A stretch of DNA of 8,330 nucleotides from positions 1-8,330 of the forward strand of contig CAZVWR010000085.1 of assembly GCA_964630905.1 (NCBI GenBank), in the 5' to 3' direction. The notes under the pieces were generated by a model. It was given only the letters and a program-made list of their open reading frames with translations, had not been told where the DNA came from and searched no databases. A program made the translations under genes and the position numbers. This document shows, piece by piece, positions 1 through 5,533 of this stretch (its first letter is position 1; the number at the start of each line of letters is the position of its first letter). The stretch comes from JAGOEX01 sp964630905. Its GTDB lineage: Bacteria; UBP6; UBA1177.

Positions 1-10
1 CAACTAATTC

Positions 11-39
11 TTGACATCTAATTTAACATAAAATAAAAT
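11..39 (+). promoter_or_regulatory. sigma70-type promoter for the Cys-rich protein/lipoprotein pair
   Basis: A perfect -35 hexamer TTGACA (11-16) is followed after 17 bp by TAAAAT (34-39), five of six matches to the -10 consensus. Transcription would start near 46, giving an untranslated leader of about 60 nt before the ATG at 106. A second -10-like TACAAT lies at 54-59 but has no -35 partner. This is the only strong promoter upstream of the first two genes, which are 28 bp apart. Confidence 0.7.
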
Positions 40-105
40 CCATCTGTTTGTGTTACAATATAAATAACAGGAAGGTTAATTTAAATGTTTTCAATGGAGG
101 ATGAT

Positions 106-735
106 ATGAGATTCAAGGTGTTGTTTTTTGTTTTTTTTATGACATTTTTGTCTTTTGCGGAAGAAGGATATGTTCTCTGTGAAAATGAAGCCGGAAAGTG
201 CACAACAGGAGATGAAAGAGATTTTCTTAATTGTGTGTGTGAAAACAGGTTTGACAGTGATAACTGGGGACTGTCGGAAGAAAATATTACAGTTGAAAGA
301 TGTAAAGAAAGACTTGAGGAGATCTGCGGAACTGAATTAACGACAGTTGACGAAGCTTGTGAAAACAAGATAAGAATGAAAGTTTGTTATGATTTTGCAT
401 TTTATGTGATGCCGTGCTTAACAAAAATCAGTTTTTCGCAGGAGCAGGTGAAGGAAGCTCGGGAAGGCGGATGGAATGATTATGCAAAGGAAGTTGTGAG
501 CTGCTGCTATGTTCTTTACTGGGATGATGAATATTATGGAGATAATAATAAAACAGAAGGTTTTGAAAACACCTCAAACTGTATGAAACAGGATGATGCA
601 ACCTGTGAAAGCTGTTCTATAAGTGGACCCAGTGAAGATCCGGTGAGTGAAAACGATGATGATGCTCAAAATGATTCAGAAAAATCAGAAAATAAGTCTG
701 AAACCGAATCCGGATGCAGCTTGGTTGTTATATAA
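106..735 (+). CDS. Cys-rich exported protein of unknown function
   Basis: I do not recognise this family. The 209-residue product begins with a signal-peptide-like segment: MRFK followed by a Phe-rich hydrophobic stretch to about residue 18, then AEE. The mature part has cysteines at 25, 32, 43, 45, 66, 74, 85, 94, 104, 133, 134, 159, 167 and 170, which suggests a disulfide-stabilised extracytoplasmic domain. Residues 171-202 are a Ser/Glu/Asp/Asn linker, and the protein ends in SGCSLVVI with a fifteenth Cys at 204. The start at 106 is chosen because GGAGG (96-100) sits 5 nt upstream and gives a basic signal-peptide N-terminus. An in-frame ATG at 85 also has an SD-like AGGAAGG (69-75) but would add an acidic MFSMEDD. 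It is probably cotranscribed with the lipoprotein gene at 764. That it is exported is inference; the function is unknown. Confidence 0.75.
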   Translation: MRFKVLFFVFFMTFLSFAEEGYVLCENEAGKCTTGDERDFLNCVCENRFDSDNWGLSEENITVERCKERLEEICGTELTTVDEACENKIRMKVCYDFAFYVMPCLTKISFSQEQVKEAREGGWNDYAKEVVSCCYVLYWDDEYYGDNNKTEGFENTSNCMKQDDATCESCSISGPSEDPVSENDDDAQNDSEKSENKSETESGCSLVVI

Positions 736-763
736 AAGGGTGCAATAAGTCTGGAGGCTGATT

Positions 764-1387
764 ATGAAAAATAAAATAATTTTAAGTGTTTTTGCTTTAT
801 TTCTGTTTTCTGTCGGTTGCGGTGATTCAAATGCTTGCAAAACTCTGACTTGGGAGGCAAAAGAGTCATCAAATAATGTTGTTGGTCTGCGAATTTCAGC
901 AGGAGATAAGTGTGAAAATTACAATGATTATTATGAAGGTGATCTGAACAAGATAATCAAGCAGATTCAGAGCATGAAGATCGTGCTGAACAAAAAATGT
1001 TACGGCATGATCCCGGGAGAGAATGATGCCGATGAAATTGAAGTTGAATGTCCTGAATTTGTTCCTGAAACAATAGAATTCGGTGAAATGGTGAAATGCA
1101 GTTTTGGAACACCGCCAGACTCGATGACTAATTGTGCACCGCATGAACCGAATTTATATTTCAAAAGCGGAGAAAATGTTATTAAATGGGAGCTGATTAA
1201 GATTGAAAATCCAAGAATTGTTGTTGATGAACAGGACTATGCATTTATTTATGAAAATGGAGATGTAGAAATTCGTGGTTCTTTTGAAGATGACAGTCTT
1301 AAAGAAGCGTTAATAAAATTCATCTGGACGGAAGGGACAGAAGAAAAGACAATCGAATTTAGTGCCACGGTTGAGACGAAGGAATAA
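764..1387 (+). CDS. Putative lipoprotein, Cys-containing, unknown function
   Basis: The 207-residue product starts MKNK and a hydrophobic core, ending in SVGC with the candidate lipidated Cys at 19. The -3 position is Ser rather than Leu, so the lipobox is slightly off consensus. Six further cysteines (25, 50, 79, 96, 112, 124) could form three disulfides. All lie in the N-terminal two thirds; residues 130-207 are Cys-free and alternate in a beta-strand-like pattern. GGAGG (753-757) is 6 nt upstream of the ATG, a good ribosome site. The gene follows the Cys-rich exported protein after 28 bp with no terminator between them, so the two are likely one transcript and may act together at the cell surface. 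There is no recognisable domain. Confidence 0.75.
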   Translation: MKNKIILSVFALFLFSVGCGDSNACKTLTWEAKESSNNVVGLRISAGDKCENYNDYYEGDLNKIIKQIQSMKIVLNKKCYGMIPGENDADEIEVECPEFVPETIEFGEMVKCSFGTPPDSMTNCAPHEPNLYFKSGENVIKWELIKIENPRIVVDEQDYAFIYENGDVEIRGSFEDDSLKEALIKFIWTEGTEEKTIEFSATVETKE

Positions 1388-1410
1388 TTTCAAAATCTGA
1401 TCCTTAAGAC

Positions 1411-1435
1411 TTCTTATTAAGAATTTGTATACAAA
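1411..1435. promoter_or_regulatory. Two abutting palindromes, candidate operator
   Basis: TTCTTA-T-TAAGAA (1411-1423) is a perfect dyad around one base, and TTTGTATACAAA (1424-1435) is a perfect 12-bp palindrome directly next to it. The second ends 7 bp before the -35 element at 1443. Its core TTGTATACAA resembles operators of GntR-family regulators of the FadR/FCD type, but no regulator gene lies in the window. A further CTTAAG at 1403-1408 gives alternative pairing, so a weak terminator for the upstream lipoprotein gene is an alternative reading. There is no U-tract. Confidence 0.4.
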
Positions 1436-1442
1436 CAAAATA

Positions 1443-1470
1443 TTGATAGGTTTCAAGTTTGTGGTATAAT
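1443..1470 (+). promoter_or_regulatory. sigma70-type promoter of the lipoprotein-add-ECF operon
   Basis: TTGATA (1443-1448) and a perfect TATAAT (1465-1470) are separated by 16 bp. Transcription would start near 1477, about 30 nt before the ATG at 1506. The genes from 1506 to 5388 overlap or lie at most 67 nt apart, so this is probably the main promoter of all five. I see no obvious ECF-type promoter here or directly before the sigma gene. Confidence 0.75.
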
Positions 1471-1505
1471 GCTCTGTTTTATGTTCGGGACATTTGGAGT
1501 CAGCG

Positions 1506-2174
1506 ATGAATATTAAATTTGTTTTCATGATTTTACCGGTGCTTTTCATGTTGTCATGCATTCAGGAGACGACAGATAAGTACAGCAATCCGAGCTATCT
1601 GACCGACAGCGAATCTTATTACAAGGATTATCCTGATGAAACAGGGGTCAGTGACGATGATCCTGAAAACGAAGTGTGGGATGTAAGGTTCAACTTTCTT
1701 GGTGTGATAAATGACGGAAATACCCCGATGGAGAATATCCAGTTCGGATCAGGGACCCTCACATATCTTGACCTTGAAAACAACAGTATCTCAATAAATT
1801 CAGCGATGTGGGCAATAAAAAAATCGATTAAGATCAGTTCAGGACACGAAGTTCCGATCATTCAGATATTTTTTGCAGATGATCCGGCAAACATCAACGA
1901 AGAGGGGAAGGTCACATATTACATTCTCCAGCTTGAAGGTTCATCGATCGCGAAATCTGAAACTTACTATCTCAACAACGATAAGATATACCGTGCAGAA
2001 GTGACTCTTGAAGAAGAATTGATAAAAGAGATATGCTATGTTCAGGAACCCTATTCCAACAAGGGAAGAGTCACAATATTCACCCACAACATAAGGGTCG
2101 GTGAAGAACTCAGGGTGGAAGGTGTCGCCAATATGTTCAACATGGAGATCATCGAGTGCAAAGTTCTGAACTGA
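1506..2174 (+). CDS. Putative lipoprotein of unknown function
   Basis: The 222-residue product opens MNIKF with a hydrophobic run ending FMLSC, giving a lipobox with Cys 18. An acidic, Ser/Tyr/Asp-rich linker follows (about 20-57), which is typical of surface or periplasmic lipoproteins tethered to a folded domain. Residues 58-222 look like a compact beta-rich domain, but I recognise no family. The ATG at 1506 is preferred over a TTG at 1494 because GGAG (1496-1499) lies 6 nt upstream and the signal peptide then starts correctly. The last 19 nt overlap the GTG start of the adenosine deaminase gene, which implies translational coupling. It is the first gene of the operon. Confidence 0.8.
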   Translation: MNIKFVFMILPVLFMLSCIQETTDKYSNPSYLTDSESYYKDYPDETGVSDDDPENEVWDVRFNFLGVINDGNTPMENIQFGSGTLTYLDLENNSISINSAMWAIKKSIKISSGHEVPIIQIFFADDPANINEEGKVTYYILQLEGSSIAKSETYYLNNDKIYRAEVTLEEELIKEICYVQEPYSNKGRVTIFTHNIRVGEELRVEGVANMFNMEIIECKVLN

Positions 2175-3271
2175 GAAGAATTGGGGATTCAGGACTCAAA
2201 TGCACAGAAAAACTCACCTCTGAATTTTTCCGGATACTTCCTAAAACCGATCTTCATGTCCATCTTGACGGATCGCTCCGTCTGGAAACGATACTCGACC
2301 TTGCAAAAAACGAGAAGATCGACCTTGGAGCTTCAAATGTTGAAGAACTGAAGGCGCTCATCGGTCCGGGTAAGAACCACAAATCTCTGAATGATTATCT
2401 CAAAGGGTTTGATATTACTTTGAAAGTTCTCCAGACAAGGGAAGGGCTTTACCGGGCGGCTTATGAACTTTGTGAAGACTGTGCAAAAGAGAACATCGAA
2501 TATTTTGAAGTTCGTTATTCACCGGTGCTTCATACTCAGAAAGGACTTCCTCTTCCTGCAATAGTTGAATCTGTTGTCGAAGGGCTGAAGGCGGGACAGC
2601 GTGATTTCAAGGTCAACAGCGGAGTCATCATTTGCGGAATAAGGAATATCTCTCCCGAAGTGAGCTTGAGAATGGCTGAACTCGCAGTGGCTTTCAAGAA
2701 CAGAGGTGTTGTCGGATTCGATCTTGCAGGTGCCGAGTACAACTATCCGGCAAGAGATCATCTTGAAGCATTTTCACTCATCCTTTCAAACAATGTCAAT
2801 GTGACAATACATGCCGGAGAGGCATACGGACCTGAAAGCATTCATCAGGCCCTTCATTACTGCGGGGCACACAGGATCGGTCACGGGGTAAGACTCAGAG
2901 AGGACGGTGACCTGCTCAATTATGTAAATGACCACAGGATCCCTCTTGAGCTCTGTCCTTCAAGCAATGTCCAGACCGGAGCGGTAAAGAACATAAAATC
3001 ACACCCTCTTAAATTTTATCTCGATCTTGGTATAAGGGCTACGATAAATACCGACAACCGGCTGATAACCGACACGACAATGTCAAAGGAATATGAGCTG
3101 ATCTACAACACTTTTGACCTCACATGTCAGAACATTCTTGACCTTGTCATAAACGGGATAAAAAGTTCTTTTATGCCTTTTGAGCAGAAGAAATGGTACC
3201 TGCGTGATACAAAGAGCAAGGTCATTGCACTCATAAAAGAGCACACGGGAACGAATATCAGAAATTCTTAA
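2156..3271 (+). CDS. add: Adenosine deaminase
   Basis: This enzyme hydrolyses adenosine and deoxyadenosine to inosine and deoxyinosine plus ammonia in purine salvage. The 371-residue sequence carries all the family hallmarks in order: zinc ligands in TDLHVHLDGS (H34, H36), FEVRYSP (118-123), GFDLAGAE (187-194), HAGE (219-222, with zinc ligand H219 and catalytic E222), RIGHGVRL (H243) and NTDN (298-301, zinc ligand D300). The canonical second Asp of that last motif is Asn, as in the NTDNRL subgroup I associate with actinobacterial enzymes, so this is not a defect. The GTG at 2156 has GGAG (2144-2147) 8 nt upstream and overlaps the lipoprotein gene by 19 nt. It gives about 28 residues before LPKTD, longer than usual, so a later non-ATG start is possible. 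No signal peptide is seen, so a cytoplasmic enzyme is expected. The ECF sigma gene follows after 1 nt. Confidence 0.93.
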   Translation: MQSSELRRIGDSGLKCTEKLTSEFFRILPKTDLHVHLDGSLRLETILDLAKNEKIDLGASNVEELKALIGPGKNHKSLNDYLKGFDITLKVLQTREGLYRAAYELCEDCAKENIEYFEVRYSPVLHTQKGLPLPAIVESVVEGLKAGQRDFKVNSGVIICGIRNISPEVSLRMAELAVAFKNRGVVGFDLAGAEYNYPARDHLEAFSLILSNNVNVTIHAGEAYGPESIHQALHYCGAHRIGHGVRLREDGDLLNYVNDHRIPLELCPSSNVQTGAVKNIKSHPLKFYLDLGIRATINTDNRLITDTTMSKEYELIYNTFDLTCQNILDLVINGIKSSFMPFEQKKWYLRDTKSKVIALIKEHTGTNIRNS

Positions 3272-3272
3272 A

Positions 3273-3836
3273 ATGACAGCATCAAAAGAAAGAAAATTAA
3301 TAGAAAAAGCGGCCCTGGGTGATGTCAGGTCATTTGAAGAACTGCTTGAAAGTGTTGAGGATAAAGTTTTTTCTTTTGCTCTTTCAATAAGTGGCGGAAA
3401 CAGAAGTGTTGCTGACGACATTTATCAGGAAGCGGTCATAAAAGCCTATTTGAACATCGGCAAATTTTCTTTTAAATCCTCTTTTTCCACATGGCTTTGG
3501 AAAATAATCAGAAATGCCTATTTCGATCATCTTAAATCAGAAAGAAAATGCGGGGATCTGAGTATTGAAGATCTTGAAGGTTTTGAGCCCTCTTTTGATG
3601 AAAAGCAGGATATGTCGCTTATATCTGATGACAGGGCGGCAATGCTTCGAAAACTGATCTCGTTCCTGCCGGTAACTTATTCAGAAGTGATAACTCTTGT
3701 TGATCTTCAGGAAATGGATCATGATGAAGTTGCGCAACTGCTTGAAATTGATAAGAATCTTCTTAAAGTAAGACTTCACAGGGCAAGGGCGAGACTTGAA
3801 CAGTTGATCGAAAATAACATGGAATACTTTAAATGA
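3273..3836 (+). CDS. ECF-family RNA polymerase sigma factor
   Basis: The 187-residue protein has the two-domain layout and size of ECF (group 4) sigma factors. Region 2 covers about 17-92 and includes ADDIYQEAVIKAY (47-59, core-polymerase binding) and FSTWLWKIIRNAYFDHLKSE (71-90, -10 recognition). A variable acidic linker (93-122) joins region 4 at about 125-178, with LPVTYSEVITLVDLQEMDHD and VRLHRARARL (helix-turn-helix contacting the -35). It would direct RNA polymerase to a dedicated promoter set when released by its anti-sigma factor, almost certainly the product of the next gene. The start lies 1 nt after the add stop codon with no clear Shine-Dalgarno, so translation is probably coupled to add. 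I could not assign it to a numbered ECF group. Confidence 0.9.
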   Translation: MTASKERKLIEKAALGDVRSFEELLESVEDKVFSFALSISGGNRSVADDIYQEAVIKAYLNIGKFSFKSSFSTWLWKIIRNAYFDHLKSERKCGDLSIEDLEGFEPSFDEKQDMSLISDDRAAMLRKLISFLPVTYSEVITLVDLQEMDHDEVAQLLEIDKNLLKVRLHRARARLEQLIENNMEYFK

Positions 3837-3903
3837 TGTGTAACTTTCAAAAAGATAACGGTGTCTTAATTACCGGAGTGGTTGGGAATAAGGGGTTGTT
3901 ATC

Positions 3904-4494
3904 GTGACAAAAAAAGCCGAACAGATATTAAACGGACTCGTTACCGTTGCAAGATCGGAAAAGATAAAAGTCCCTTCAGATCTTAAGGAATCCCTTCATA
4001 ATAAGCTATGCGGCATTCAGAAATCACAACAGAACAAATTCAGGCACTTTTTCAGACCGGTACTCGCGATCGCGGCTGTTGTTGCAGTTATCTGTTCGAT
4101 CTCATTTGCAGTTTTCAATAACAGTTCAGAAAAGATTGAAAGGCATCTTATACACGAATCAACTGTTGCTGGCGGCAGACCTGTTACGATAAAACTTGTC
4201 TACAATGCCGTTGATGATTTGAGAAATGTTAAGTTTTCTCTTGATCTTGATGAAGGGATTTCGTTCCATTCTGACAATCCTGAAATAAAGAGCAGAAAAA
4301 ACCATGAATGGAAAGGTGTATTGAAAAAAGGAACTAATTCAATACCTTTTGTTGTAAATACAGACCGTTTCGGAAAGATGAAAATAATTGCAAAAGCAGT
4401 TGCTGGAAAGTTCAGTCACACTCAGGAAATAGTTCTTGAAGCCCGCGAAAAGGAAACTGTTATATCGATGTTCGTTATCTCAACGGATAAATAA
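3904..4494 (+). CDS. Probable membrane anti-sigma factor (zinc-finger-less)
   Basis: The 196-residue product has an N-terminal cytoplasmic part (1-50), one transmembrane helix (about 52-71, PVLAIAAVVAVICSISFAVF) and a C-terminal periplasmic domain (about 78-196). The periplasmic part (VTIKLVYNAVDDLRNVKFSL, then a WKGVLKKGTNSIPF segment) resembles the beta-sandwich I know from the C-termini of many proteobacterial anti-sigma factors. The usual N-terminal HxxxCxxC zinc motif is absent: Cys 36 is the only cytoplasmic cysteine outside the helix. The gene lies 67 nt after the ECF sigma gene, the standard partner position. The GTG start is fixed by AAGGGG (3890-3895) 8 nt upstream and an in-frame stop at 3889. 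The role is inferred from topology, context and fold resemblance. Confidence 0.75.
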   Translation: MTKKAEQILNGLVTVARSEKIKVPSDLKESLHNKLCGIQKSQQNKFRHFFRPVLAIAAVVAVICSISFAVFNNSSEKIERHLIHESTVAGGRPVTIKLVYNAVDDLRNVKFSLDLDEGISFHSDNPEIKSRKNHEWKGVLKKGTNSIPFVVNTDRFGKMKIIAKAVAGKFSHTQEIVLEAREKETVISMFVISTDK

Positions 4495-5388
4495 ATGGTC
4501 ATAAGCAACATTTTTTCAAAAACTGTTCTTATATCAATTCTTGCAGTTTCACCATTCATTTTTCCGGAATCTGCAGATCCGTTTACGGGCGATGTGAAGG
4601 TTGAAGAAGGGGAAAATGTTGTAAACTGGGAGGAAGGTATATTCGGTCCTCAACAGAAAAAGAAGGAAAATAAGAAAGAGAAAAGTGATAAAAAAGAGGA
4701 ACAGAAGCAGGAAGTTGTTAAAAAAGAAGATAGCCCGTCACAAAAAGATTCCGGCAAAAATGATCCCGAAGAAACAAAAAATGTCTCCGTAGATGATGAA
4801 AAAATTGCTGAAAATGATGAGGAATACGGAAAGAACAACCCTGAATGGGGAAGATATTACGGGGAAAATGTCAAAGTGGCTGATGAGAGTAAATTTGTCG
4901 AGGTTGAGAAAAAAGATCCTGTTCAAAAAGAAGATGCTGAGCTTCCTCAAAACGAAGAATCCTTCATGTTTCCGATAGATCTTCTTCTGTGGAGTCATGG
5001 CGGTGACGGATATAATGCGATGATAAACACAGGGGTAAAGGTAAGTTACTGGAATGTCTATTCAGTTCTTTCTGTCGGTACTGATTTCAGCACAATTGCC
5101 GCCCGTCCCCTTTCACTGGGTGTGAGTGCAGGCGGTTTCTACCGGTTGAGCGATTTTTCCATAACTGCTGATATGGGATATGAAAAAGTTTGGGATTTCG
5201 GTGATAATGCGGCAATAAACGACTATGCTCTCGGTTTGAGGGCAGGGCTCAGCTACAGTGTTTTAAGCTGGTTTGCAATCAGTGCCGGGGCAGGTGTTAA
5301 TTACAGTATTTTTAAAGATTCAAGTTTTGAGGAAGGTAAATTTATCCCAATGTTTTTCGGTGGTTTCGAGTTCAGCTTAATAAAATGA
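4495..5388 (+). CDS. Exported protein: Lys/Glu-rich segment plus outer-membrane beta-barrel-like domain
   Basis: The 297-residue product has a signal peptide (about 1-27, probably cut near ESA-DP), a strongly charged Lys/Glu/Asp-rich low-complexity segment (about 52-155), and a C-terminal domain (about 158-297). That last domain has alternating hydrophobic strands and short Gly/Asn/Asp turns, such as LSLGVSAGGFYRL, YALGLRAGLSYSV and FAISAGAGVNYSIF. Roughly eight amphipathic strands fit a small outer-membrane barrel. The protein ends GGFEFSLIK, an imperfect version of the aromatic C-terminal barrel signal. The ATG follows the anti-sigma stop codon without a gap and has no good Shine-Dalgarno, so translation is likely coupled. 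It closes the operon. Its place beside the ECF pair suggests it may feed envelope signals to the anti-sigma factor or be a regulon member; both are inference. Confidence 0.65.
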   Translation: MVISNIFSKTVLISILAVSPFIFPESADPFTGDVKVEEGENVVNWEEGIFGPQQKKKENKKEKSDKKEEQKQEVVKKEDSPSQKDSGKNDPEETKNVSVDDEKIAENDEEYGKNNPEWGRYYGENVKVADESKFVEVEKKDPVQKEDAELPQNEESFMFPIDLLLWSHGGDGYNAMINTGVKVSYWNVYSVLSVGTDFSTIAARPLSLGVSAGGFYRLSDFSITADMGYEKVWDFGDNAAINDYALGLRAGLSYSVLSWFAISAGAGVNYSIFKDSSFEEGKFIPMFFGGFEFSLIK

Positions 5389-5417
5389 TCTTTTTTCTGT
5401 AACCAATAATTGACAAC

Positions 5418-5484
5418 TCAGTCTAATAACAGAGATGACTGAAAAACATCCACAGTTTTTAATCAGTCGCCTCATATCTGGATG
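5418..5484 (+). other. Structured 3' region with mutually exclusive hairpins
   Basis: TCAGTC (5418-5423) can pair with GACTGA (5437-5442). That same GACTGA can instead pair with a second TCAGTC (5463-5468), extended by AAAAC (5443-5447) against GTTTT (5455-5459, with small bulges). In addition CATCCA (5447-5452) can pair with TGGATG (5479-5484). A consensus-like TTGACA lies at 5410-5415, but no acceptable -10 is found at 15-19 bp. The region is transcribed as the 3' part of the operon and could be processed into a small RNA ending at the terminator. That function is inference. Confidence 0.35.
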
Positions 5485-5500
5485 GGTTGATCACACACGG

Positions 5501-5533
5501 CCGGCTGGTGCAAATCAGCCGGTTCTTTTTTTT
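5501..5533 (+). terminator. Rho-independent terminator of the ECF operon
   Basis: CCGGCTG (5501-5507), an 8-nt loop and CAGCCGG (5516-5522) form a 7-bp GC-rich stem, extendable by two G-U pairs. It is followed at once by TTCTTTTTTTT (5523-5533). The U-tract is on the plus strand only, so it stops the rightward operon. Read leftward, the hairpin has no U-tract. The tract's last two bases are also part of the stop codon of the convergent radical SAM gene. It lies 112 nt downstream of the last operon stop codon. Confidence 0.92.

Noticed and set aside
1411..1430. A Rho-independent terminator after the second gene.
   Set aside because: The stem is short and AT-only apart from one G-C pair, and the following bases are TTTGTATAC, not a U-tract. 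It reads better as a regulatory palindrome.
3050..3064. Asn in place of the second Asp of the adenosine deaminase metal/base motif (NTDN instead of NTDD), considered as an inactivating change.
   Set aside because: NTDNRL is a normal variant in a recognised subgroup of adenosine deaminases, and all the other catalytic residues are present.
3837..3903. An extra small gene or an ECF autoregulatory promoter between the sigma and anti-sigma genes.
   Set aside because: There is no ORF with a start and ribosome site, and no recognisable ECF -35/-10 pair. Only a weak CGGT/ACCG pairing is seen.
4650..4838. A minus-strand Phe/Ser/Cys-rich ORF.
   Set aside because: It is the antisense shadow of the Lys/Glu-rich codons (AAA/GAA) of the barrel-like protein.
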